Shown: piece by piece, positions 7,168-15,944 of the stretch | Layout: each line of letters starts with the position of its first letter | Numbering within the stretch: the first letter of the stretch is position 1 | Origin: Oscillospiraceae bacterium | GTDB taxonomy: Bacteria > Bacillota > Clostridia > Oscillospirales > Ruminococcaceae | Reading direction: 5' to 3' | DNA: 64,000 nucleotides | NCBI GenBank assembly: GCA_018110905.1 | Contig: JAGBAZ010000019.1 | Span: 1 to 64,000, forward strand | Notes under the pieces: model-generated | Databases searched by the model: none | The model's input: only the letters and a program-made list of their open reading frames with translations | What the model was told of the DNA's origin: nothing | Position numbers and translations under genes: made by a program

Positions 7168-8356
7168 TTTCATTTCCCTCGCTGATATTTTTCCATCTGT
7201 ACCAGATGTTTACGTATTTAAGTGCGTTGAACCTTTTGCTTCCGGAAACCTGATAAACTTTCGTTCCGTGATAGATGTTAAGCTTGTTTCTTCCAAGAAC
7301 GGAAACAGCCAGAATTTCCAAAAAAGGAATTGTCCATTCCTTTTCTGTTCCTTCGTCTGCAACAATTCTGTCACCGTAAAGAGAAAATTTTGCTTCATCA
7401 CGAAGAGGAATTTTATTCTTCCGGATAATAACCTCTTTGATTTTTACTTCATCACGGAAAAGAGGTTTTTCAACACAATCCAGAACATTAAGGCTGTTTA
7501 CAAAATCCTTCTGATAATCGTACCATTCTCCGAAAAATTCAAAAGGAAATTCAAAATCTTTTCCGCTGATTCTTTTATCTTCACCGTATGTAACAGTTCT
7601 TCCGCAGGTTTTGCAAAAAGCTTCGTTCCCGTGGCTTTCAAATTCCGAAAGTCCGCAGAAAGGACAGACGTAAACCGCTCTTTCCATAAATTCCGCCCTT
7701 ACTTCGGATTCAAAAACAGCATCCGCCTTTGCTTCATCAACAAAAAGCCCTTTGTTGATTCTTTCTGCAAGTTCTTCATCAGTCATTTGGGAAATCTCTT
7801 CCGGCATAATAACTTCCGAAACATAGGAACACATTTTACCTTTTCTGGTTTTGTCGCTCCAACGGGGCTGAACTCCGTAACCGCCTTCGATTTTATAAAG
7901 AGCGATCGGAACTTTAAGTTTTCTTGCAAGGGGTGCAACAGCCGGATTTATATATTCCGTTCTTCCGCTGTAAGTTCTGTTGCCTTCCGGTGCCATGCAA
8001 ATCGTTCCGCCTTCCTTTGCAACGCGGAAACAGTTCATAACCGCACCGACATCGGTGGTCTGTTTTTTGATCGGAATAGGTTCGACCGCAAAACGCAGGA
8101 GAGAAGATATAAATCCCATTGAAAAAATATCTTCCGTAGCAACATAATATATCGGCCCTTTAAAGGATATTCCCATGAAAAACTGATCGAAAGCAGTCTG
8201 ATGATTATAAAGAATAAGGTACGGGCGGTTTTCCTGCTCTTTGAATTTTTCTATTGTAATACCGTATTTAAGTTTGCAAACCGGCCAAAGAACCAACTTT
8301 GCAATCGCCTGGATTATTCTGTGGCGCGGTTTTATCCATTTTTTTCGCTTTGCCAT
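7145..8356 (-). CDS. 1-acyl-glycerol-3-phosphate acyltransferase-like (PlsC family) with C-terminal zinc ribbon
   Basis: The N-terminal half is an LPLAT domain: the catalytic HX4D is NHQTAFDQ near residue 51 and the substrate motif APEGNRTYSG follows near 120. It would transfer an acyl group to a lysophospholipid at the membrane. After about residue 230 comes a CPFCG..CKTCG zinc ribbon, and then about 120 residues I do not recognise, so the protein is much longer (403) than a simple PlsC (about 240). It starts at an ATG behind GGGAG and is co-transcribed with the symporter-like gene. Confidence 0.8.
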   Translation of the reverse strand: MAKRKKWIKPRHRIIQAIAKLVLWPVCKLKYGITIEKFKEQENRPYLILYNHQTAFDQFFMGISFKGPIYYVATEDIFSMGFISSLLRFAVEPIPIKKQTTDVGAVMNCFRVAKEGGTICMAPEGNRTYSGRTEYINPAVAPLARKLKVPIALYKIEGGYGVQPRWSDKTRKGKMCSYVSEVIMPEEISQMTDEELAERINKGLFVDEAKADAVFESEVRAEFMERAVYVCPFCGLSEFESHGNEAFCKTCGRTVTYGEDKRISGKDFEFPFEFFGEWYDYQKDFVNSLNVLDCVEKPLFRDEVKIKEVIIRKNKIPLRDEAKFSLYGDRIVADEGTEKEWTIPFLEILAVSVLGRNKLNIYHGTKVYQVSGSKRFNALKYVNIWYRWKNISEGNENGKFLGL

Positions 8357-8530
8357 AAAATCTCCCTTTAAAAGAAGTTTTTCATCACTTTTTCTTCATA
8401 ATACTTTATTCTACTACTTTTTAAGAAAAACTTAAATATTTTTAAGAATTTTTTTAATTTTTCACTTTAAATTTATTAAAATTATCAAAAAAACGGCCTT
8501 TTTTTGTAACAAAAGGGCGTTATTTTTAAG

Positions 8531-8559
8531 TTGCTTTTGCCATGTTTTGGGTCTATAAT
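8531..8559 (+). promoter_or_regulatory. Promoter of the FMN reductase gene
   Basis: TTGCTT, 17 bp, TATAAT. Confidence 0.7.
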
Positions 8560-8595
8560 TAATGTGTATGATTATGTTTTAAAAAAGGAGTGCCT

Positions 8596-8607
8596 ATGCT
8601 TTTATGA
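8596..8607 (+). other. Three-codon mini-ORF overlapping the start of the next gene
   Basis: ATG CTT TTA TGA is well placed after GGAG (spacing 5). Its stop overlaps the ATG of the next gene (ATGA). Either it is a coupling device or the downstream ATG simply uses a long spacing. Confidence 0.35.
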
Positions 8608-9227
8608 AAGTACTGCTTGTTAACGGAAGTCCCCATAAAAACGGTTCAACCTATGCCGCTCTGCGCGAAGTTGAAACCGCTCTTAATAACGAAGGAATCG
8701 AAACTTCGATAGTCTGGCTTGGAACCGAAGCGATTTCCGGCTGTCTTGCCTGCGGATATTGCAGCCGCAACGGAAAATGCGTAAAAAACGATATTGTAAA
8801 TGAATTTGCCCAAAGGGCAAAAAATGCCGACGGTTTTATTTTCGGAACTCCGGTGCACTATGCCGGCGCTTCCGGCGCAATAACCTCTTTCCTTGACAGG
8901 CTGTTCTATTCTTCTTCCGGCGATACCTTCCGTCATAAACCGGCGGCAGTTATCACTGTTGCAAGAAGGGGCGGCACCACCGCGGCTTACGACCAGCTTA
9001 TCAAATATCCCGCCATCGCCGAAATGCCGATAATTTCTTCCCACTACTGGAACATGGTCCATGCCGCCGTTCCTTCCGAAATTCCGGAAGACAAGGAAGG
9101 GGTCCAGTGCATGAGGATACTTGGAAAAAACATGGCATATTTCCTCAAATGTATCGATGCAGGCAAGAAAAACGGGGTTAAAGCTCCGGAACCCGAAAAA
9201 CGTGACGTAACCAATTTCATTCGCTGA
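8604..9227 (+). CDS. NADPH-dependent FMN reductase / iron-sulfur flavoprotein-like oxidoreductase
   Basis: Flavodoxin-fold protein of 207 residues. The FMN phosphate loop is VNGSPHKNGSTY at residues 6-17. A CLACGYCSRNGKC segment near residues 49-61 resembles the cysteine motif of iron-sulfur flavoproteins. FGTPVHYAGASG is a second flavin-contact loop. It is probably a cytosolic flavin-dependent reductase of unknown substrate. The ATG at 8604 is 13 bases after the Shine-Dalgarno sequence, an unusually long gap filled by a three-codon frame. Confidence 0.85.
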   Translation: MKVLLVNGSPHKNGSTYAALREVETALNNEGIETSIVWLGTEAISGCLACGYCSRNGKCVKNDIVNEFAQRAKNADGFIFGTPVHYAGASGAITSFLDRLFYSSSGDTFRHKPAAVITVARRGGTTAAYDQLIKYPAIAEMPIISSHYWNMVHAAVPSEIPEDKEGVQCMRILGKNMAYFLKCIDAGKKNGVKAPEPEKRDVTNFIR

Positions 9228-9249
9228 TTATATCTGGAGGGCATACATA

Positions 9250-10911
9250 ATGACTGAAAACGAAAAATATCTTGAATGGAAAGAATTTGTCCGCGACGAA
9301 GAACTTTCTTCCGACCTTATGAAAGTTGACGGCAACGAAGAAGAAATTTTCGACCGTTTTTACCGCAGCCTTGAATTCGGCACCGCCGGACTCCGCGGTG
9401 TGCTCGGCGCAGGAACCAACCGAATGAACATCTATACCGTCCGTCAGGCAACCCAGGGACTTGCCGCATATCTTAATGCGCATAAAGAAGGTGCTTCCGT
9501 AGCCATTGCTTACGACACCCGCCACAATTCCGAAAAATTCGCAAAAGAAGCCGCCTGCGTTCTTGTTGCGAACGGAATCAAAGTCTGGCTCTATGATGCT
9601 CCTGCTCCCACCCCGATGCTCTCCTATGCTGTACGCGAAAGATACTGCGACGCAGGTATTGTTATCACCGCAAGCCACAACCCCGCAAAATACAACGGAT
9701 ACAAAGTATATGGTTCCGACGGCTGCCAGATTTCTCCCGACGTTGCAAAGGAAATCCTTGCCGTGATCGACAAAACCGACGTTCTTCGCGGCGCAGTAAC
9801 TTCCGATTTTGAAACCGCAGTTTCCGAAAAGAAAATCATTCTTATCCCGGATTCTTTCTGGAGAAGATACTATGCAAGAGTTCTTCAGGAAGGCGTTGAC
9901 AAAGAAAACCACGCTAAAAACGAACTTACCATTGTCTATACTCCTCTTAACGGAACCGGTGCGATTCCGGTTGTAACCACCCTTTCCCTTGCAGGTTTCG
10001 GCAATATCGAAATGGTTCACGAACAGGAAAAACCCGACGGTGCATTCCCCACCTGCCCTTTCCCGAACCCGGAACTTCGCGAAGCGCTTGCCCTTGCTCT
10101 TAAAAAAGCGGAAGAAACCGGTGCGGACCTTGTTCTTGCAACCGACCCGGACGCAGACCGCGTTGGTATTGCTTCCCGCGAGAAAGACGGTTTCCGCCTT
10201 TTCACCGGAAACGAAGTGGGCGCACTCCTTCTTGATTTTATTGCTTCCGCAAGAGAAGAAAACGGCACCATGCCGGAAAACCCCGTTGCGGTCCGTTCCC
10301 TTGTTTCCACCAAACTTGCCGATGCTGTTGCTGCAGGCCACGGAATCGAAATGAAGAGCGTATTCACCGGCTTCCGTTTTATCGGAAAAGTTATCGCCGA
10401 TCTCGAAGCAATCGAACAGCCCGAAAGATTTATCTTCGGTTTTGAAGAAAGCTGCGGCTACCTTTCCGGAACCTATGTCCGCGATAAAGATGCCGTTGAT
10501 GCTTCCCTCCTCATCTGCGAAGCCGCAAACTTCTGGAAAATGCGCGGCAAAACTCTTGGCGAAGCTCTTGCAGAGATCCAGGCAAAATACGGTTATTACC
10601 ATGATTTTCAGGATAACTTCTATTGTGAAGGTGCCGATGGCGCAAAACGCATTGCAAAAATCATGAGCGATCTTCGCGAAGAAGCTCCCAAAGCTGTTTG
10701 CGGAAAAGCAGTTGTCAGCGCAAAAGACTATAAACCGGACGCAAACATGATCGAATATACCCTTGAAGGCGGTTCCAGCTTCATCGTCCGTCCTTCCGGC
10801 ACCGAACCCAAACTCAAAATCTATTATTCCGTAAAAGCCGCAGATTTTGAAGCCGCAAAAGCCGAAGGCGAAGCAATCAAAGCCGAAGTTACCGCAATGC
10901 TTGGCTTTTGA
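9250..10911 (+). CDS. Phospho-sugar mutase (phosphoglucomutase/phosphomannomutase type)
   Basis: 553-residue alpha-D-phosphohexomutase that interconverts hexose 1- and 6-phosphates. GTAGLRGVLGAGTNRMN starts domain 1, the phosphoserine loop is TASHNPAKYNGYK near residue 140, and the metal loop is ATDPDADRVG near residue 300. The sugar loop GFEESCGYLSG and the phosphate loop RPSGTEPKLKIYY are also present. The length matches the PgcA/Pgm2 group rather than GlmM, which is encoded separately at 61470. A GGAGG site precedes the ATG. It follows the FMN reductase after 22 bases, so they may share a transcript. Confidence 0.93.
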   Translation: MTENEKYLEWKEFVRDEELSSDLMKVDGNEEEIFDRFYRSLEFGTAGLRGVLGAGTNRMNIYTVRQATQGLAAYLNAHKEGASVAIAYDTRHNSEKFAKEAACVLVANGIKVWLYDAPAPTPMLSYAVRERYCDAGIVITASHNPAKYNGYKVYGSDGCQISPDVAKEILAVIDKTDVLRGAVTSDFETAVSEKKIILIPDSFWRRYYARVLQEGVDKENHAKNELTIVYTPLNGTGAIPVVTTLSLAGFGNIEMVHEQEKPDGAFPTCPFPNPELREALALALKKAEETGADLVLATDPDADRVGIASREKDGFRLFTGNEVGALLLDFIASAREENGTMPENPVAVRSLVSTKLADAVAAGHGIEMKSVFTGFRFIGKVIADLEAIEQPERFIFGFEESCGYLSGTYVRDKDAVDASLLICEAANFWKMRGKTLGEALAEIQAKYGYYHDFQDNFYCEGADGAKRIAKIMSDLREEAPKAVCGKAVVSAKDYKPDANMIEYTLEGGSSFIVRPSGTEPKLKIYYSVKAADFEAAKAEGEAIKAEVTAMLGF

Positions 10912-10953
10912 TAAAAAAATTTCTGTTTGGAAGAAATTTTCCGAAAAAAATTG

Positions 10954-10982
10954 TTGCAATCTTCCCCGGATTGTGATATGAT
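10954..10982 (+). promoter_or_regulatory. rpmE promoter
   Basis: TTGCAA, 17 bp, TATGAT, about 60 bases before the L31 start. Confidence 0.7.
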
Positions 10983-11044
10983 ATCAATACTGATGTAAAA
11001 AAAGGACTTGTAATATAAGCTCTGTAGAGAAAGAGGTGACATAG

Positions 11045-11245
11045 ATGAAAGAAGGTCTTCATCCTGATTACAAACCCACCACCATTACCTGCGCTTGCGG
11101 CGCAACTTGGGAAACCGGTTCCACCAAAGAAGACATCCACGTAGAGGTTTGCTCCAAATGCCATCCTTTCTACACTGGTCGTCAGAAACTCGTTGATACC
11201 GGCGGTCGTGTTGACAGATTTAAAAAACGTTTCGGTATGGAATAA
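11045..11245 (+). CDS. rpmE: 50S ribosomal protein L31 (zinc-binding type)
   Basis: 66 residues beginning MKEGLHPDY and ending DRFKKRF, as usual for L31. The cysteines CAC near residues 16-18 and [10 protein letters not shown] near 36-45 identify the zinc-containing (C+) form. It is a component of the large ribosomal subunit at the central protuberance and has its own promoter and terminator. Confidence 0.98.
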   Translation: MKEGLHPDYKPTTITCACGATWETGSTKEDIHVEVCSKCHPFYTGRQKLVDTGGRVDRFKKRFGME

Positions 11246-11258
11246 TTCCAAAACCACA

Positions 11259-11286
11259 AAGCCCGGATTATTCCGGGCTTTTTTTC
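11259..11286 (+). terminator. rpmE terminator
   Basis: AAGCCCGGA..TCCGGGCTT hairpin followed by T7. Confidence 0.85.
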
Positions 11287-11313
11287 TATCCATTTTGAAA
11301 GGAGCGGGAATTT

Positions 11314-11934
11314 TTGGCCGAATATAAAACAATCAGACAGCGGGCAAGCGACGAATTTGTTGAAAAAAAATCCCGCTTTATCGGATATATCGCCCCGGTT
11401 ACAACCGAAGATGAAGCCATTGCTTTCATAAACGAGATCCGCACAAAGCACCGCGACGCAACTCATAATGTCTATGCCTATTCTCTCCGCGCGGGGCAGA
11501 TAAAACGCGCTTCCGATGACGGCGAACCCCAGGGTACCGGCGGCGTTCCTATGCTCAACGTTCTTAACGGAAACGAGCTTGTGGACGTCTGCTGCGTTGT
11601 AACGCGATATTTCGGCGGAACTTTGCTTGGTGTCGGCGGGCTTGTCCGGGCATATACTGAAGGTGCCAAAATCGCCGTTGCCGCCGGCGGAATAAAAACC
11701 GTTGCGGAAAGCGCCGATATAATGGTCACCTGCGACTATAACCTTTACGGGAAAATCGAACATTTTATAAATGAACACCATATTTTTGTTGTCGAAAGCG
11801 ACTTTGGCGCCGATGTGAGCATCGTTGTTCGCCTTAAAACCGAAGATGTTTCCGGTTTTGAGCACGATATCGTCGAACTTACTTCCGCGAAGGCAAAAAC
11901 CGAGATCATCGGCCGCGGCTGGAACGAAATGTGA
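11314..11934 (+). CDS. YigZ/IMPACT (UPF0029) family protein
   Basis: 206 residues with the IMPACT N-terminal signature DDGEPQGTGGVPMLNVL near residue 68 and VTRYFGGTLLGVGGLVRAY near residue 100. A ferredoxin-like C-terminal domain follows. The family is linked to translation stress in eukaryotes, and the bacterial role is unclear. It starts at a TTG 8 bases after AAAGGAG. The YfcE phosphodiesterase gene follows after 18 bases. Confidence 0.9.
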   Translation: MAEYKTIRQRASDEFVEKKSRFIGYIAPVTTEDEAIAFINEIRTKHRDATHNVYAYSLRAGQIKRASDDGEPQGTGGVPMLNVLNGNELVDVCCVVTRYFGGTLLGVGGLVRAYTEGAKIAVAAGGIKTVAESADIMVTCDYNLYGKIEHFINEHHIFVVESDFGADVSIVVRLKTEDVSGFEHDIVELTSAKAKTEIIGRGWNEM

Positions 11935-11952
11935 CCGAAAGGAGAAATTTTT

Positions 11953-12486
11953 ATGAAGCTTATGATTGCTTCCGATATCCACGGAAGCGCATTTTACTGC
12001 AAACAGCTGCTCAGCGCATTTAAAAACGAGCACGCGGATAAAATCCTTCTGCTCGGTGATATCCTTTATCACGGCCCCCGCAACGACCTTCCCGAAGGTT
12101 ATGCACCAAAAGAAGTTATTTCCATGCTCAATGGGATAAAAGAATATATAATCTGTGTCCGTGGAAACTGTGATACGGAAGTTGATCAGATGGTTCTGGA
12201 ATTTCCGGTGCTCAGCGAGCAGGTTTTCCTTTGCATCGACAAAATCGAGATGCTCGCAGTCCACGGCCACAAACCTTTTCCTCCGGTAAAAAGCGGTACT
12301 GTCATTCTTTCCGGACACACCCACGTTCCAAAACTCGAGGAATCGGACGGGGTAACATATATGAATCCTGGCTCCGTTTCCATTCCCAAAGAAAACAGTC
12401 ACCACGGTTATATGATTTTTGAAAACGGCGTTTTCTCCTGGAAAAACCTTGATGGCAAAACCGAAAAAACTTATATGATAAAATAA
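11953..12486 (+). CDS. YfcE/MJ0936-family metallophosphoesterase
   Basis: 177-residue calcineurin-like phosphodiesterase with the metal motifs ASDIHGS (residues 6-12), LLGDILYHGP near 36, RGNCDTE near 74 and SGHTHVP near 117. Members hydrolyse bis-pNPP or small phosphodiesters, and the physiological substrate is unknown. It is the last gene of a short plus-strand operon with yigZ. Confidence 0.92.
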   Translation: MKLMIASDIHGSAFYCKQLLSAFKNEHADKILLLGDILYHGPRNDLPEGYAPKEVISMLNGIKEYIICVRGNCDTEVDQMVLEFPVLSEQVFLCIDKIEMLAVHGHKPFPPVKSGTVILSGHTHVPKLEESDGVTYMNPGSVSIPKENSHHGYMIFENGVFSWKNLDGKTEKTYMIK

Positions 12487-12488
12487 AA

Positions 12489-12520
12489 AAAGACGGGTAA
12501 AACCCGTCTTTTTTATTTTA
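12489..12520. terminator. Bidirectional terminator between yfcE and serine dehydratase
   Basis: AAAGACGGGT..ACCCGTCTTTTTTA hairpin with A/T tracts on both sides, between convergent genes. Confidence 0.85.
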
Positions 12521-13732
12521 TCAGTCACAGCCGAAATAATTCTTTGCCAAACCGCCTTCGGAAGTTTCTCTATAGCGGCTTTTTATATCTCTTCCCGTTT
12601 CATACATGGTTTTGACAACCGTATCAAACGAAATTTTTCTGGTATGAGTAAGGAAATTGGCAAGGGAAATCGCATTTATGGAACGCATTGCCGCAACCGC
12701 ATTTCTCTCTATGCAGGGAATCTGAACAAGTCCGTCAATGGGATCACAGGTAAGTCCAAGCATGTGTTCCATGGAAACTTCCGCAGCATATTCGATCTGA
12801 TCAAGGCCCATTCCGCAAATTTCCGCAAGAGCGGCCGAAGCCATGCAGCATGCCGTTCCGATCTCTGCCTGGCATCCACATTCCGCGCCGGAAATGGAAG
12901 CATTAGTCTTGATAAGGTTTCCGATTATACCTCCGGTTGCAAGCCCATGGAGAATATCGGTATCGGAAATTTTGCGTTTCTTCTGCCAGTAATACAGAAC
13001 GGCCGGCATAACTCCCGCAGCGCCGCAGGTCGGAGCGGTAACAACGGTTCCGTTGCTGGCATTCTGTTCGCCCACCGCAAAAGCATAAGCGCAGACTATT
13101 CTGTTTTCCTTTGTTTCCGCGCTTTCGTCCATGTGATATTGGTTGTAAAGAAAGGCCGCTTTGCGCTGAACACCCAATCCTCCGGCAAGGACGCCTTCGG
13201 ATTTAAGTCCTTCCTTGATGGTGCGCTTCATCTGCGCCCAAACTTCCTCAAGGTAATCCCAGATATGCGGACCTTCCATTTGTTCAACATATTCCCAGAT
13301 ACGGATTTCGTGTTCCTGGCAATATTCCAGAATTTCATCGAAGCTGTTCTCATAATAAACTTCCGGAGGAGCAACATAATCCGTTCCTTCAACGGCAATT
13401 TCACCGCCGCCAATGGAATAAACACGTATTTTATCTATCTCTTCGCCGTTTTTAAAAGCATGCATATCCATGGCGTTGGGGTGATAAAAACTGTTTTCGT
13501 CCGTTTCAAAATCAAAAATGATTTTCGAAGGAACCGGCGCAAAGGTCTGGCGCAAAACCGCATCGGTCATGTGTCCCTTTCCGGTTTTTGCAAGAGAACC
13601 GTAAAGCGTAACGGAAAAACCGTCCGCTTCGGAGTTTTTACCTTTAAAATAAAGCGCTGCCCTTTCCGGTCCGATGGTATGGGAACTGGAAGGACCTCTT
13701 CCGATTCTGTAAAGGTTGGTTAAACTTTTCAT
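12521..13732 (-). CDS. L-serine ammonia-lyase, iron-sulfur dependent, single chain
   Basis: Deaminates L-serine to pyruvate with a [4Fe-4S] cluster. The beta-type N-terminus is MKSLTNLYRIGRGPSSSHTIG. The alpha-type half contains TAPTCGAAGVMPAVL, then SGAECGCQAEIGTACCMAS and TCDPIDGLVQIPCIERNA, which supply the cluster cysteines. Both halves are on one 403-residue chain (SdaA-like), not split as in many Firmicutes. The start has an AGAAGAAGGG site. It shares its strand with degV and is only 25 bases away from it. Confidence 0.93.
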   Translation of the reverse strand: MKSLTNLYRIGRGPSSSHTIGPERAALYFKGKNSEADGFSVTLYGSLAKTGKGHMTDAVLRQTFAPVPSKIIFDFETDENSFYHPNAMDMHAFKNGEEIDKIRVYSIGGGEIAVEGTDYVAPPEVYYENSFDEILEYCQEHEIRIWEYVEQMEGPHIWDYLEEVWAQMKRTIKEGLKSEGVLAGGLGVQRKAAFLYNQYHMDESAETKENRIVCAYAFAVGEQNASNGTVVTAPTCGAAGVMPAVLYYWQKKRKISDTDILHGLATGGIIGNLIKTNASISGAECGCQAEIGTACCMASAALAEICGMGLDQIEYAAEVSMEHMLGLTCDPIDGLVQIPCIERNAVAAMRSINAISLANFLTHTRKISFDTVVKTMYETGRDIKSRYRETSEGGLAKNYFGCD

Positions 13733-13757
13733 AGCAACCCTTCTTCTTTTTTAAAAA

Positions 13758-14612
13758 TCAGATGTTTTCCTTGCGGAAATAAAGAATTCCGAAAGTTCCG
13801 GGGCCGCAATGTCCGGTAATGGTGCTTCCGGCTTCATTAACGATAATGGTATGGAACTTGTGGTATTTCTTGATTTCTTTTTCAATTTCTTTAAGAAGAT
13901 GTGCGTCAACGCCGGTCCAGGTAAGGAAGATGATATCGGTTTCGATATTATCGTTTCCTTCAAGTCTGTCGCGTACATATTCGATAGCGCATTTTTCATA
14001 AGCGCCGCGATATTTCTTTCCGACTTTCATTTTGCCTTCAACAACTTCAATGCAGGGTTTGAGTTTAAGAAGGTTTGCACCAAGGGCCGCAACTCCGCTG
14101 CATCTTCCGCCTTTGTGAAGGAATTCAAGCTGGTTAAGAATAAAGCTTGCGTCAACCCTGGTTTTTGCTTCGGCAATGTGCTTTGCAATTACTTCCGCGC
14201 TTTCGCCTTTTGCGGCAAGTTCCGCAGCAAGAACAACCTGAAGACCGATTCCGGAAGAAAGGTTTGCGGAATCTATGGACCAGACATGACCGAGTTCAAC
14301 CGCGGCAATGCATGCGTTCTGATAGCAGGAAGACATTGTGGAACTTATGGTAAAGTGGATTATGTCATAACCTTTTTCGACCCAGGGGGTAAAAGCTTCG
14401 GTATATTCAAGAACGGAAACGGCGGAAGTTTTCGGAAGTCCTTTTGTTTCCTCATAATATTTAAAAATATCCTGGGCGGAGATTTCAAGTCCGTCCTTAT
14501 AAGAATTTTCTCCAAGGGTTACGGAAAGGGGAAGTACTTCTATATCATATTTTTCAATAAGTTCTTTCGGAAGATCTGCGGTACTGTCGCTGATGATTTT
14601 AATAGGTCTCAT
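13758..14612 (-). CDS. DegV family (fatty-acid-binding) protein
   Basis: 284 residues. It opens with IKIISDSTADLPKELIEKY, typical of DegV, and contains PKTSAVS near residue 67, TISSTMSSCYQNA near residue 94 and a closing HCGPGTFGILYF. Family members bind a fatty acid, often as FakB partners of the FakA kinase; no fakA is visible here. The start is the ATG at 14612, because the in-frame upstream ATG coincides with the AAAGGAGG ribosome site. Confidence 0.93.
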   Translation of the reverse strand: MRPIKIISDSTADLPKELIEKYDIEVLPLSVTLGENSYKDGLEISAQDIFKYYEETKGLPKTSAVSVLEYTEAFTPWVEKGYDIIHFTISSTMSSCYQNACIAAVELGHVWSIDSANLSSGIGLQVVLAAELAAKGESAEVIAKHIAEAKTRVDASFILNQLEFLHKGGRCSGVAALGANLLKLKPCIEVVEGKMKVGKKYRGAYEKCAIEYVRDRLEGNDNIETDIIFLTWTGVDAHLLKEIEKEIKKYHKFHTIIVNEAGSTITGHCGPGTFGILYFRKENI

Positions 14613-14731
14613 TTTAAAAATTATCCTCCTTTTCATTAAATCAAAATAATACAGAATATATTATACAACATTTTAATCAAACTGAAAAGTACCTAATATT
14701 TAATTTTACTGCAAAAGAAGTTCAATATTCC

Positions 14732-14761
14732 TTGAAAAAAGCCCCTGCTTTGGAATATAAT
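14732..14761 (+). promoter_or_regulatory. Promoter of the greA-type gene
   Basis: TTGAAA, 18 bp, TATAAT, about 35 bases before the start codon. Confidence 0.65.
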
Positions 14762-14795
14762 ATGTTTATCAAAACGAAAGGCAGGATTTCTCCCG

Positions 14796-15299
14796 ATGCA
14801 CGACGAACTTACCGCCAACGATATCAAAAAAATGCAGGAAGAACTTGAATACAGAAAACTTGTTTTAAGGCCCCAGATCCTTGATGACGTAAAAACCGCC
14901 CGCGGTTTCGGCGATCTTTCCGAAAACTTTGAATATAAAGAGGCAAAAAGAGCAAAAGGCCGCAACGACAGCCGAATCCGCTATCTTGAAGCCATGATAA
15001 AAACCGCAGTCATAATTGACGGCAGCGCCGAGGAAGGTGTTGTCGGCCTTTATGATAAAGTCACCGTATATATTCCGGATGACGATGAGGAAGAAGTTTA
15101 TCAGATAGTGACCGACGTCCGCTACGATGTTTCCTCCGGTTTCATAAGCAAGGAATCCCCTTTCGGAAAGGCAGTTTTCGGTAAAAAACTGGGCGATACC
15201 TGCACCGTTCAGGTAAACCCGGATTACAGCTACGACGTTATAATAAAATCCATCGAAAAAATGGAAGACGACGGCACCGCGCCTTTAGCCAGCTATTAA
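14796..15299 (+). CDS. greA: GreA/GreB-type transcription elongation factor
   Basis: 167 residues. The N-terminal coiled coil carries the tip motif GFGDLSENFEYKEAK near residues 38-52, including the Asp and Glu that stimulate RNA polymerase transcript cleavage. An FKBP-like C-terminal domain holds SPFGKAVFGKKLGD. It rescues backtracked RNA polymerase. It has its own promoter and a bidirectional terminator. Confidence 0.9.
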   Translation: MHDELTANDIKKMQEELEYRKLVLRPQILDDVKTARGFGDLSENFEYKEAKRAKGRNDSRIRYLEAMIKTAVIIDGSAEEGVVGLYDKVTVYIPDDDEEEVYQIVTDVRYDVSSGFISKESPFGKAVFGKKLGDTCTVQVNPDYSYDVIIKSIEKMEDDGTAPLASY

Positions 15300-15303
15300 A
15301 AAA

Positions 15304-15336
15304 ATCCCGTGCTCGGATTTGAGCACGGGATTTTCT
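15304..15336. terminator. GTGCTCA-family terminator, copy 3 (bidirectional)
   Basis: TCCCGTGCTC pairs with GAGCACGGGA, flanked by A- and T-runs, between convergent genes ending at 15299 and 15339. Confidence 0.85.
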
Positions 15337-15338
15337 TT

Positions 15339-15833
15339 TTACATTTCTTTAAGCACCTCTGCAAAATTGGTGATGCTTTCCGGAATGATTTTTTCAAAAA
15401 TTTTAAAAGTCGGGTCGGTTTTCGCGATTTTTATAATAGAATTTACGATAATTTTATCCATTCCCTTTATTTTATCCGCCGGAAGTTCTCCGCCGAAAGA
15501 ATCGATTATTGCGGCATGGTCCATAAATTCTTCGCTGAAGTTTTTTGTAATCGAGTCCGAAACCTTATCCGCAAGGCAGGAACAGATGAAAAGCCCGAAT
15601 TTTGTTTCAAAAAGCTCTTCTTTATGCTTTTGAAGGAATGCGGATATTTTTTTATCAATAACGCCCATTCTGACATAAGAGCCGATTACAACACATTCAT
15701 AATCTGAAATATCCGGAATTTTTTCGGATATTTCAAAAAGGTCGCAGCTGTCCGCACCGATATTGGCCGCAAGAAGCGCCGCACATCTTTTCGTTGTTCC
15801 GGTTTTTGAAGAATATATTATAAGCGTTTTCAA
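15339..15833 (-). CDS. Flavodoxin-domain protein (HemG-like)
   Basis: 164-residue flavodoxin fold. The phosphate loop is YSSKTGTTKRCA at residues 6-17. SYVRMGVIDKKISAF near residue 55 resembles the HemG/protoporphyrinogen-oxidase-type flavodoxin signature. No heme genes are nearby, so a general electron-transfer role is equally possible. The start is taken as the TTG at 15833, 8 bases after GAAGGGCGG; the TTG at 15839 is too close. Confidence 0.8.
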   Translation of the reverse strand: MKTLIIYSSKTGTTKRCAALLAANIGADSCDLFEISEKIPDISDYECVVIGSYVRMGVIDKKISAFLQKHKEELFETKFGLFICSCLADKVSDSITKNFSEEFMDHAAIIDSFGGELPADKIKGMDKIIVNSIIKIAKTDPTFKIFEKIIPESITNFAEVLKEM

Positions 15834-15904
15834 AATCAATGCCGCCCTTCAGAATCAATATAAAAATATAATATCACATAACCCGCTCCATTGCAAAGAT
15901 AAAT

Positions 15905-15943
15905 ATAAAAAAACGGAAGCATTTTCAGCTTCCGTTTTTGCCT
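15905..15943 (-). terminator. Terminator after the nucleotidyltransferase gene
   Basis: AAAACGGAAGC..GCTTCCGTTTT hairpin just beyond the stop at 15945. T/A tracts on both sides could stop transcription from either direction. Confidence 0.75.
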
Positions 15944-15944
15944 G

